Assembly (NCBI GenBank): GCA_002790395.1
Contig: PFVB01000004.1
Location: forward strand, 4,379-41,836
Direction: 5' to 3'
DNA from: Ignavibacteriales bacterium CG_4_9_14_3_um_filter_34_10
Lineage (GTDB): Bacteria > Bacteroidota > Ignavibacteria > Ignavibacteriales > Melioribacteraceae
DNA length: 37,458 bases
The notes under the pieces were generated by a model, which ran no database searches, was not told where the DNA came from, and was given only the letters and a program-made list of their open reading frames with translations. The first letter of the stretch is position 1. Each line of letters opens with the position of its first letter. Positions 23,751 through 31,604 of this stretch are shown piece after piece. The position numbers were made by a program, and so were the translations under genes.

Positions 23751-24821
23751 CTAACAGCAAGCCCCGGTTGAACAAACATTTTCGCCTTTTGTATCAGAAC
23801 TTGCACAAGAGAACAAACCAAAATGTTTTGACTTATCCCCAAGCAAATCAAAATGCCGTGAATATCTTGTTTCTTTCAGCATATCGAAAGTATTTCCGCA
23901 GACCAACATTGGTTTACCTTTTTCGAAATGATGATGATCATCCAAATCAAAATAATGAGGGAAATTCTGTATTGTTCCATTGTACTTTGCAGTTTGTCCA
24001 TAGTCTTCACATTTATCTTCAAGGTTTAATAACTTGAAAACTCTTACAGTGCTCGAATAAAAATTAACAAATCCAATCTGATCTTCTATCACGGGATTAT
24101 CAATTGTAAGTTTTCTTGTTGATAAAATTCTGAAATCATTTATTCCTAGTTTCAAAATCATTCGTCGGAAATCTTCAATGTACATAGCATTAGCAAGACA
24201 TTCTCCGTATAAAACAGGATCATTTTTCAATTCCGAAGGAATTCTCTTATCAGCAAAAACATCTGAGAAATACAATTCACCGCCGGGTTTAAGAACACGA
24301 ATAATTTCATCAAATACAGTTTCTTTATCATCAGAAAGATTAATTACACAATTTGAAATTACAACATCTATTGAATCGTCTTTAATGCCACAAGATTTTA
24401 AGTCTTCAATATAACCTTTGCGGAAATCAACATTGGAATTTTTGAATCCATATTTTCTTGCTTGCTGAGATTTATATTTATTAGCAACTTCCAATTGTTT
24501 ATCTGTCATATCAATACCAATAACAAAGCCATCGTCACCAACCAGTTTCGAAGCAATATAAACATCTCGTCCCGTTCCGCAGCCCAAATCCAGTATAGAT
24601 TTACTATTTATATCAGGTGGAATTGGAGAACCGCAGCCGTAAAATTTATCTAGTATTTCTGGTTCAATTTGTTTAATGATTTCACGCTGCCACATAGGAA
24701 TTGATTCCGATATACAGCATGCACTTGTTTTTAAATCCTGTGCACTTTTGATTTCATTACCATAATAATTCTGCACCAGTTTATTAATATCATTTTTTCC
24801 ATCTATAGCTTTAATACTCAT
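23751..24821 (-). CDS. arsM: Arsenite S-adenosylmethionine methyltransferase (arsenosugar type)
   Basis: Methylates As(III), the first step of the arsenosugar pathway. From the chosen start the protein has 356 residues. SACC is at Cys35-36, YGCGSPIP at Cys63, motif I is LDLGCGTGRD (78-87), then SNCVINLS (Cys148), RVLKPGGELYFSDVF, and GECLANAMY (Cys198). The 50-residue spacing between the last two Cys is as I recall for the As-binding pair of eukaryotic ArsM. The Cys-rich end CSTGACC may bind arsenic too. The start has AGGAG five bases upstream; a frame extending 21 codons further has no such signal and would start about 5 bp upstream of, or within, the proposed promoter region. First gene of the operon. 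Confidence 0.95.
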   Translation of the reverse strand: MSIKAIDGKNDINKLVQNYYGNEIKSAQDLKTSACCISESIPMWQREIIKQIEPEILDKFYGCGSPIPPDINSKSILDLGCGTGRDVYIASKLVGDDGFVIGIDMTDKQLEVANKYKSQQARKYGFKNSNVDFRKGYIEDLKSCGIKDDSIDVVISNCVINLSDDKETVFDEIIRVLKPGGELYFSDVFADKRIPSELKNDPVLYGECLANAMYIEDFRRMILKLGINDFRILSTRKLTIDNPVIEDQIGFVNFYSSTVRVFKLLNLEDKCEDYGQTAKYNGTIQNFPHYFDLDDHHHFEKGKPMLVCGNTFDMLKETRYSRHFDLLGDKSKHFGLFSCASSDTKGENVCSTGACC

Positions 24822-24849
24822 TTTACTCCTTGATAATTTATTAACATGA

Positions 24850-24894
24850 ACAAAATAAAAATATCCCTTAAAACTCTTTGTCAATTTTTTGACA
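24850..24894 (-). promoter_or_regulatory. Crp/Fnr-type operator plus -7 element for the arsenosugar operon
   Basis: TGTCAA-TTTT-TTGACA (24879-24894, plus-strand reading) is a perfect inverted repeat 58 bp before the arsM start. On the minus strand, 21 bp downstream, lies TATTTTGT (24857-24850), a match to TAnnTT. No ArsR gene or ArsR-like site is seen here. Confidence 0.7.
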
Positions 24895-24940
24895 TAAAAA
24901 GATATTATATCATTATCTAATTTATTTTATTTTTATTTAT

Positions 24941-25048
24941 GTTCGTTGTGATATTCCTTTGTGAGCATTTTGTGGTTAAAATTATTTTACTCTGACTGCC
25001 GTTTGATCACCACAAAGGAACACGAAGTTCTTACAAAGGCACACTAAG
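24941..25048. repeat. Inverted CACAAAGG-type intergenic repeat
   Basis: TTCCTTTGTG (24954-24963) and CACAAAGGAA (25011-25020) are perfect 10-bp inverted arms 47 bp apart. They are embedded in longer, imperfectly complementary flanks (GTTCGTTGTG and CACGAAGTTC), with a further ACAAAGGCACAC after the right arm. It lies between the stop of the FAD-ferredoxin gene and the arsM promoter. This wording (CACAAAGGnACACGAAG) resembles dispersed degenerate repeats found in many genomes. It may act as a transcript end structure, but no U-run follows. Confidence 0.4.
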
Positions 25049-25050
25049 AT

Positions 25051-27534
25051 CTATAACCCACTTTTCCAATTATTTAGTTTATCGCTTACATCGATTCCTA
25101 TTTCTTTATAAAGTTTGTTTTTCGAATCTGCTTGTGGCAGACTTCCGAATGATAAAACTTGAGTTGGACAATTGACAACACAAGCTGAACACCGAACACA
25201 TTCAACATCATTCATTGGAATTCCTTTATTTGCATAGTTCATTACATCAATTCCCATATGACAAACTTTTGTGCAGATATTGCAGGAAATACATTTTTTC
25301 TTTTCAGAAAATATTCTATATCGTGAAAAGCGATTTACAATATGCATCCACGCAGCAAGCGGACATCCAAAACGGCACCATACTCTTCCACTTAAAAAGA
25401 AATAAACTCCAACCCCTAAAACACCAGCAAATATCACATCAATTCCGATATAATAAAAGTTGTGAAGAAAATCAGAAGTGTAAGAAATTTTTTCATTGAT
25501 AATTGGAATATTAAAATCATAAAGAACTGATATTAATTTTAATCCTGTGATAATAAAAGCAACAAGTAAAGCCCACTGTCCAAAGTTTTCCCATTTCTTT
25601 GCTTCTGGTCCGTGCAGTGCAAGTGTTCTGTATTCATCACCAAGTGTTTCAGCTAATGCACCGCAACTGCATATCCATCCACAATAAGCTCCTTTTCCCC
25701 AGCGATAAACGATGAAAGGAATAACAACAAATGTTTGTAATAAACTGAAGACCAACCAAAATGTTGTTATGCTAGAACCATATAAATTCGGCATAAAAAG
25801 TGGCCACGCTAATATAAAACCGTATGAATGCCAGTAACTTCCATTTGGAAATACTTGTGTCATTATAAATCCATCGTTACTTCCCAATGCACCAATCTTA
25901 CCAAGATATGGAAGAAGAATTTCGGGGAAAACGAACAACGGTAATATTTGGACGAAAATTAAAGCCCAGGTTTGATATTTAATATATTTAGTTGGTTTCA
26001 CTTTCATTCGATGCAAACCAAAAATCAAAATGGTAAATGAATAAAATGCCGTATACCAAAATGCCTGAGATTTTCCAAAGAGTTCTAAACCAAAATATCT
26101 CCCTCCAAAAAATATAACCGCAAAGAAAGCTCCTACCAAAATGAAATAGAAGTACTTGAATGTCTGCCAATTAAATTTCACCTGAGGAAGATAATCCTTT
26201 AGAAATTTATAAAACACATAAACACCAAGTAATACAAATGCAATGAGAGAGAAATAAGCAATCAATGCGTTGAAGTATTTTGTGAAAGACCAAACTTTGG
26301 ATTCATAAATTATATTGGAAAGAATTATCGCTGGAAGTGAAAAGAATTTATTCCAAAACTCAAATGAGAAAATACTGGAAAAAACATTAGACCATGAATC
26401 AACATTTCCAAAAAATTTATCATGAAATTCAGCACTGCTTTTGCCAAAGCATAAGATGCCTGCAAAGAGAAAAAGTAATACTAACTGTAATTTTGAGAAC
26501 AGAGAAAGTTCTCCTTCAATTCTGATATTACTTCGTTTAAAGAATTCAATTGGCAGTTCTTTGCCAATCATTGTAAAAACCATAGAATTCTTAATTTCAG
26601 TTTCCTTTCGATTTTTATCAGTCAAAATTACACTTTCGTTTTTAATCTCCTTAGCATTAGTCTCAAGCAATAAATTTATTTTTCCTTCAGCAACCAGTTG
26701 TTTCAGCTTTTCTTCATTTTGTTCTTTTGGTCTTGCAAATGAAGATTTCCTATAAGAGAGAGCAACAGATTTAGCACAGTGTGCAACTGCAATTGCGGTT
26801 TCAATTGCTGAATCACCGCCGCCGACTACAAGCACATCTTCATTTTTTGCATCATTTGGATCAATTAGTCTGTTGTAAACTTTTGGTAAATCCTCGCCAG
26901 GAACATTCAACATTCTTGCATTACCGGATTTACCAATTGCAAGAATAACTCTCAGAGTTTTAAAGATTCCATCTTTAGTATGAATTAAGAAATACTCTTT
27001 TTCTTTCTGGATATAATCAACCATTATTCCTTCTTTAATCTCAAGAGAATGATTTTTTATTTGATCATAAAGATCATCCAGCAGTGATTCTTTTATACCA
27101 TTCTTTATTATCAGATCAGATTTCTGTTCATATTCATCAGGTGCAGCTATGATTGGTTTAGCTTTTGGAAAATTTACTATAGTGCTAAATTTTTTTGCTG
27201 ATTCCAAAATCAGATAATTCAAATTTCTTTTTGATGCTTCAATCCCGGCAGCAATACCCGCAGGACCTGCTCCAATAACAACAACATCAAAAATTGATTT
27301 ATCATTATTACTATTTTTTAATTTATTGAATTCAACATCAGCTGATAAATAGTCAATAATTTTTTTACCACTTTCAGCAGCGAGTTTTAATAAAGGAATT
27401 CCGGTCAAATCTCCAATTACAAAAACCCCATTAACTGAAGTCTCACCGTTCTCATTTATCTCAGGATATTTTTCAACTAATCCTGTTGGAACATCTTTTT
27501 GCAACCAATTAAAATATGTATTCAATAATTTCAT
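25051..27534 (-). CDS. FAD/NAD(P) oxidoreductase fused to NapH/NosR-like membrane ferredoxin
   Basis: 827 residues in two halves. Residues 80-350 are a thioredoxin-reductase-like flavoprotein: FAD loop VVIGAGPAGIAAG (GAGPAG 88-93) and NAD(P) loop VVGGGDSAIETA (GGGDSA 248-253). The FAD-closing motif, normally C-terminal, is instead at the N-terminus as GVFVIGDLTGIPLL (36-49), a circularly permuted order. No CxxC disulfide centre is seen. From about 359 there are roughly nine membrane helices, with YCGWICSCGALAETLG and VWCRFGCPL as in NapH/NosR, and a C-terminal two-cluster ferredoxin (CISCNICTKVC, CVRCSACVVNCP). It could move electrons from NAD(P)H through FAD and Fe-S centres to a membrane or periplasmic partner (inference). 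Overlaps the Rieske gene by 4 nt. Confidence 0.82.
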   Translation of the reverse strand: MKLLNTYFNWLQKDVPTGLVEKYPEINENGETSVNGVFVIGDLTGIPLLKLAAESGKKIIDYLSADVEFNKLKNSNNDKSIFDVVVIGAGPAGIAAGIEASKRNLNYLILESAKKFSTIVNFPKAKPIIAAPDEYEQKSDLIIKNGIKESLLDDLYDQIKNHSLEIKEGIMVDYIQKEKEYFLIHTKDGIFKTLRVILAIGKSGNARMLNVPGEDLPKVYNRLIDPNDAKNEDVLVVGGGDSAIETAIAVAHCAKSVALSYRKSSFARPKEQNEEKLKQLVAEGKINLLLETNAKEIKNESVILTDKNRKETEIKNSMVFTMIGKELPIEFFKRSNIRIEGELSLFSKLQLVLLFLFAGILCFGKSSAEFHDKFFGNVDSWSNVFSSIFSFEFWNKFFSLPAIILSNIIYESKVWSFTKYFNALIAYFSLIAFVLLGVYVFYKFLKDYLPQVKFNWQTFKYFYFILVGAFFAVIFFGGRYFGLELFGKSQAFWYTAFYSFTILIFGLHRMKVKPTKYIKYQTWALIFVQILPLFVFPEILLPYLGKIGALGSNDGFIMTQVFPNGSYWHSYGFILAWPLFMPNLYGSSITTFWLVFSLLQTFVVIPFIVYRWGKGAYCGWICSCGALAETLGDEYRTLALHGPEAKKWENFGQWALLVAFIITGLKLISVLYDFNIPIINEKISYTSDFLHNFYYIGIDVIFAGVLGVGVYFFLSGRVWCRFGCPLAAWMHIVNRFSRYRIFSEKKKCISCNICTKVCHMGIDVMNYANKGIPMNDVECVRCSACVVNCPTQVLSFGSLPQADSKNKLYKEIGIDVSDKLNNWKSGL

Positions 27535-28625
27535 TTTTCATCCTTAAGTTTTCTTGAAGCTTTTCTTCCGCCTTTTTCAAATTTTTGATCAAGAGCATTA
27601 TCACCAATCATTAAGCTCCCCATTTTAATTATCCGCTCTACTAATGCCTTCGCACCGTTATGCAATTCAAGATTTTCTTTAACGTATTTAACATTATTTT
27701 CCATGTCCTCAGCAGTCCACCCACGCGAATGAGCAATAAATGGAAACTGAGGAAACTGACAGCCAAGTTCAGCAAAAAAACTCAGCATGCTTCCGGCAAC
27801 ACCCTGAACATTATCTTGTCCGCCTGTGATTATTAATCCAACCACTTTATTTTTAAGGAGATGTTTTCCTGCAATGGTCTCCTGATTTTGGATTGAATTC
27901 ATTCTTTCAACCATTTTAAAGTAAAGAGAACTTGGAGCTCCCCATCTAATTGGAGTAGAAATGATAAAAGCATCTCCCCAGTGAACAAATGCTTCATAAA
28001 TTTTTCCCATCTCATCATTTGGATCTTGCTGAGTAATTGTGCAAGGGAAAGTACACGCCCGTGCAGATTGCGAATAATATCCTTCACAATTTCCGATATT
28101 CATATCATTCAGTTTGAATAATTTCGTTTCGCAGCCAAATGATCCAGCATGTCTTAAAGAGATGTCGAGCAAATAATCTGAGGTGCTGAAACGAGGATAA
28201 TTTTTATTCCTCGCAGTTGTAGAAATTCCAACTATCCTGAGATTGCCGGATTCTCTTTGAATTTTTCTTGTCAGAGGATGAGGTGCATGCGGAAGTTTAT
28301 TCCTTTTTGTGGCAGAATCCAAATCAACAAAAAGATTTCCATTCTCAATCTTAAAATTGTAAGAAGGGACTTTATCTTCTTCAAACCCGGGTTCTCCTTT
28401 TCCTGTTTTGCGATGAAATTTCCAGAAATGCCAAGGACAGACAACAAACTCATTATCAATTTTTCCGGTTCCTAAGGGTCCGCCAACATGATTGCAAACT
28501 CCGGAAATAATACCAAACTCATTGTTCTTGTAGCTCACAGCAAATTTTGTTTTACCAAAATTGATTTCCGTCAATTCCTGCATTTTGAATTTTTCAGCAT
28601 TCCCGATATCGACCCAATTAGACAT
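27531..28625 (-). CDS. Rieske ferredoxin fused to NAD(P)H-dependent FMN reductase-like domain
   Basis: Residues 1-105 are a soluble Rieske ferredoxin with [2Fe-2S] ligands Cys44-x-His46 (GVCNHVGGPL) and Cys63-x2-His66 (VCPWHFWKFHRKTG). A linker (KRNKLPHAPHPLTRKIQ) joins residues 128-330. These form a flavodoxin-like FMN reductase domain: RIVGISTTARNKNYPRFSTSDYLLD, FKLNDMNIGNCEGYYSQSARAC, GDAFIISTPIRWGAPSSLYFKMVERM and GLIITGGQDNVQGV. The tail is basic. It has no signal peptide. It overlaps the downstream FAD-ferredoxin gene, so the two probably form one electron chain. The substrate is unknown. CEGYYSQSARAC carries extra Cys that could hold another centre. Confidence 0.85.
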   Translation of the reverse strand: MSNWVDIGNAEKFKMQELTEINFGKTKFAVSYKNNEFGIISGVCNHVGGPLGTGKIDNEFVVCPWHFWKFHRKTGKGEPGFEEDKVPSYNFKIENGNLFVDLDSATKRNKLPHAPHPLTRKIQRESGNLRIVGISTTARNKNYPRFSTSDYLLDISLRHAGSFGCETKLFKLNDMNIGNCEGYYSQSARACTFPCTITQQDPNDEMGKIYEAFVHWGDAFIISTPIRWGAPSSLYFKMVERMNSIQNQETIAGKHLLKNKVVGLIITGGQDNVQGVAGSMLSFFAELGCQFPQFPFIAHSRGWTAEDMENNVKYVKENLELHNGAKALVERIIKMGSLMIGDNALDQKFEKGGRKASRKLKDEK

Positions 28626-28639
28626 CTATGCCCTCAATT

Positions 28640-30187
28640 TTAAAAGTTAAATAATTTTTCATTTGGAATAAATATTTGAACCTTAGTTCCCTTATTTTTT
28701 TCGCTTTCAACCGTAAGATCAAATCCAAGTACATCATTAATTTTCTTTGCCAATGCTAAACCGAGTCCGTTTCCTTCAAACCTTCTTGTATAACTCATAT
28801 CTTCCTGTCTGAAAGGTTTGAATAAATCTTTCATAAATTCCTCAGAAATTCCAATTCCTGTATCTTCAATTAATAAACTTAACCCACCATTATCAGCACT
28901 CTCAATGCATATTTTTATACTCCCTTCCTTTGTATATTTAACTGCATTATCAATTATTTGTTCAACAGCTTCAAGAACTAACCTTTCATCAGCTTTTATT
29001 CTGCTTGTTGATGAAATACATTCATATTTTATTTCAACCCCATTATTTACTACTGTTTTATACTTCAATAAAATTTCATAAATAATATCCTGAAGATTTA
29101 TAAATTTTTCTGAAAACTTATAACTATTGGAAGTAAGTTCACTGTAAAGGACAATTAACTCAACAGTTCTAATTAGTCTGAGACCACCAATTTTTATTGG
29201 CTCTGTAAACTCGCTAAAATCTTTATCGGTAAAATCAGCTATTTCCATTTTTAATATTTCAATATTCCCGAGAATCACATTAAGCGGTGTTCTGATTTCA
29301 TGCGAAAGCACAGCAAGAAATTCTCCTTTCATATTATCAGAAGCCTGTGCTTTTTTAATTGCTTCTTTCAATTCGGCAATTGTCATAAATAAAGTTTCTT
29401 GCTGATCCAAAATTGTTTGCCTCATTCTTTCTGCTGAAACAACCAGATCACTTATTTCTCCGGAAGCCCTTATTTGTTCGCTTTTTGTATAATCCCCTTT
29501 TGAAATTCTGTCTATTCGTTCAATTACTTTATCAATGGGAGCAGTGAAATATTTTGCTACAATAATACTTAATAATATTATAAAAGGAATCAGAATTAAC
29601 CGAAGCCATAAAAGGAAATCATTTATTGAAGAAATCTTTTGCGATACAGTTTTTGCTGAATGATCAACCTGTACAATGCCAACAATTTTTCCTTCGCTAC
29701 TTTTAATGGGCGCCAATCCTGTTATCCATTCACCATTTTGATCGTGATATAAATCAGTGTAGCTACATAAGTCTTTATTAAAGGAATTTAAGAGAGCAGC
29801 TTTTGCAATCTTATTTGACAACAGATGATGTTCGCCGGTATAAAGTTTTGAATTAGTCATCACACCAAATTGTGCTGTATCTTCACTCAATAAATTTAAT
29901 GTATAAATATCTTCTTTAATATTTATTGCGTTTTTCAGAATTATCAAATGGCTTCGAATCTCATTGAATTTCTCATCCAGAATAATTTGCTGATCATTAA
30001 AATTCAACTTTTCGTAGTCATCACCCGAAATTGTATGAGCTGCAGCAACAGCAATTGATTTTAATTTTTCACCTATTAATTCATAGCTGTTTTCTTTGAC
30101 TTTTGGTAAAGCAACTGCCCAAATAATTTGGATAATTATATTGACAACAATTGTCAATATAATTGAAAGTTTAATCCAAAGTTTCAT
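28640..30187 (-). CDS. Sensor histidine kinase with extracytoplasmic sensor domain
   Basis: 515 residues: TM1 about 7-26, an extracytoplasmic domain about 30-190 ending in a Cache/PAS-like GEWITGLAPIKSSEGKIVGIVQVDHS, TM2 about 191-212, and a HAMP linker (FTAPIDKVIERIDRISKGDYT). A coiled coil precedes the kinase core with H-box LAVLSHEIRTPL (His286), N-box DNAVKYTKEG, G1 DTGIGIS and G2 GNGLGLALAKK. It senses something outside the cytoplasm, plausibly redox or a metalloid given its neighbours (inference). No response regulator is encoded in the window, so it is an orphan here. It lies 14 bp before the Rieske gene and 15 bp after the peroxiredoxin-like gene. Confidence 0.9.
   Translation of the reverse strand: MKLWIKLSIILTIVVNIIIQIIWAVALPKVKENSYELIGEKLKSIAVAAAHTISGDDYEKLNFNDQQIILDEKFNEIRSHLIILKNAINIKEDIYTLNLLSEDTAQFGVMTNSKLYTGEHHLLSNKIAKAALLNSFNKDLCSYTDLYHDQNGEWITGLAPIKSSEGKIVGIVQVDHSAKTVSQKISSINDFLLWLRLILIPFIILLSIIVAKYFTAPIDKVIERIDRISKGDYTKSEQIRASGEISDLVVSAERMRQTILDQQETLFMTIAELKEAIKKAQASDNMKGEFLAVLSHEIRTPLNVILGNIEILKMEIADFTDKDFSEFTEPIKIGGLRLIRTVELIVLYSELTSNSYKFSEKFINLQDIIYEILLKYKTVVNNGVEIKYECISSTSRIKADERLVLEAVEQIIDNAVKYTKEGSIKICIESADNGGLSLLIEDTGIGISEEFMKDLFKPFRQEDMSYTRRFEGNGLGLALAKKINDVLGFDLTVESEKNKGTKVQIFIPNEKLFNF
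30134..30164. repeat. Long perfect palindrome inside the start of the histidine kinase gene
   Basis: AATTATATTGACAA (30134-30147) and TTGTCAATATAATT (30151-30164) are perfect 14-bp inverted arms separated by CAA. It lies 23-53 nt downstream of the kinase start codon, within the first membrane helix. In mRNA it would be a strong, AU-rich hairpin near the ribosome. It contains TTGACA and TGTCAA but in the opposite order to the operators of this window. Confidence 0.6.
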
Positions 30188-30202
30188 TTTAATCTCTCTG
30201 AT

Positions 30203-30829
30203 TTATTTGTAAATTTTTACAGCTTCTAAAAGTAATTTGCCGCTGATTCGTTCTTTGTAATTTGGATTGACATATTCGAAAACAATTTTTCCCTTGTCAT
30301 CAGTAACAAATACACTTGGAACAGGCAGAATGTGGTGATTTTCACCGGAGCTTTTTTCGATATCCATGTTGTAGTTTTTAAGTTTATTTATATAATCATC
30401 TTCAACATGAAATGCAATTCCAAAAGATTTGCATGCATTAGCTTTGCTATCGGAATAAAGTTCATATTTGAGATTATGCTTTTCAATACTAGCAGAAACA
30501 TTGTCAGGCTTATCCATACTGATAGCAATAATTTGAAACCCAAGGTTTACAATTTTATTTTCATAATTCTGTAAATCATTTAATTGCAAATTACAGAAGG
30601 GACACCAGCCACCTCTGTAAAATATTATTGCTGACTTTTTTCCGTTAATGATAGTTTTTAGATCTGCGATCTTATTATCAATTGAGGTTATCACGGCACT
30701 TGGAACAAATTCGCCAATTTTAATCAGGCAAATATCTTCGGCTGATTTTGCAACTTTATATTTATTTTGTTCCATATAACTTCCTGATATTTTAGCAATT
30801 AATAAAAATAAAATAATGATTTTTCTCAT
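30203..30829 (-). CDS. Exported peroxiredoxin-like (AhpC/TSA-family) protein
   Basis: 208 residues with an N-terminal hydrophobic signal segment (KIIILFLLIAKISGS). The thioredoxin-fold core has IIFYRGGWCPFCNLQLNDL, with Cys76 and Cys79 where 2-Cys peroxiredoxins have a single peroxidatic Cys in PxxxTxxC. This GGWCPFC form is that of the peroxiredoxin-like AhpC/TSA group. IIAISMDKPDNV and ILPVPSVFVTDDKGKIVFEYV follow. Cys108-like and other Cys in ANACKSFGI may act as the partner thiol. The likely role is extracytoplasmic peroxide or disulfide chemistry. It follows the Tat protein gene by 35 bp and precedes the kinase. Confidence 0.82.
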   Translation of the reverse strand: MRKIIILFLLIAKISGSYMEQNKYKVAKSAEDICLIKIGEFVPSAVITSIDNKIADLKTIINGKKSAIIFYRGGWCPFCNLQLNDLQNYENKIVNLGFQIIAISMDKPDNVSASIEKHNLKYELYSDSKANACKSFGIAFHVEDDYINKLKNYNMDIEKSSGENHHILPVPSVFVTDDKGKIVFEYVNPNYKERISGKLLLEAVKIYK

Positions 30830-30864
30830 ATAAAAATCTCATTTATTAAATAAATAAACTTATT

Positions 30865-31587
30865 TTAATTTCTTATATCAATAAATATTTCATCTTTACT
30901 AAATTTTTCATGAAGTTTTTCTTTAACATTAATTTTAATATAAGAAATAATTTCATGGTCTCTATCTTCGAATGGTTCTCTATAATTGTCCATTACATAT
31001 TTGCTTATCCATTCATCTCTTTGTTCAAATAGACTGTTAATTTCTTTTGAATATGCTTTAAATATATAATTAATAAACTTAACGACTCTATTATCTTCAA
31101 ACAATTCAGGATTTACAAAGAACTTATCTGCGTATTGATTCAAAGTATTTGCTTTAACGAATTTATCGCCTGTTACCCATCTGTTAACCGTAGCCAATAC
31201 AATTGGAATACCATCTTCATTCATTGAAATCAGAATAAGATGAATTAAATCTCCGTTTTCATCTTTTGCAAAAGTGTGGAAGTGTCCATATTCATTTGGG
31301 CGATGCGCATGGAAAAACAATTGGTATCCACTATTTTCATCCTTAATTCCGCCATCATAAGGGTAATGTGTGTAAGGGTCATAAACATATTCTTTACCCA
31401 TCATAATTTTCCTGACAAGACTACTCCCCTCTCTCTTTAATTCAATTAATAATTGTATAATTTTTTCTTTGAAATCATCAACGGAATCAATAAAATCATA
31501 TAGAGTTTTTGAATAATTAACTTTTGACAAAAACAAAAAGCCGAAAGAGATTAAACTTCCGGCTTTGATAAATTTTCTTCTGTTCAT
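30865..31587 (-). CDS. Tat-exported protein of unknown function (HAHR...GHFHTF motif)
   Basis: 240 residues from the chosen start. The N-terminus MNRRKFIKAGSLISFGFLFL is a twin-arginine signal (RRKFIK), which decides the start; an upstream ATG 12 codons earlier would overlap YceI and bury the motif. The body has VYDPYTHYPYDGG, YQLFFHAHRPNEYGHFHTFAKDENGD and LATVNRWVTGDKF. The closely spaced His (HAHR, GHFH) look like a metal site. I recall a similar pattern in DUF6969-type proteins but am not certain. Tat export suggests folding with a cofactor before transport. It follows YceI by 17 bp. Confidence 0.7.
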   Translation of the reverse strand: MNRRKFIKAGSLISFGFLFLSKVNYSKTLYDFIDSVDDFKEKIIQLLIELKREGSSLVRKIMMGKEYVYDPYTHYPYDGGIKDENSGYQLFFHAHRPNEYGHFHTFAKDENGDLIHLILISMNEDGIPIVLATVNRWVTGDKFVKANTLNQYADKFFVNPELFEDNRVVKFINYIFKAYSKEINSLFEQRDEWISKYVMDNYREPFEDRDHEIISYIKINVKEKLHEKFSKDEIFIDIRN

Positions 31588-31604
31588 TCTGATATTACTT
31601 TTAA

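Noticed and set aside
30134-30164. Kinase palindrome as an eighth operator
   Set aside because: The half-sites are in reversed order (TTGACA first, TGTCAA second) with different spacing, inside coding sequence.
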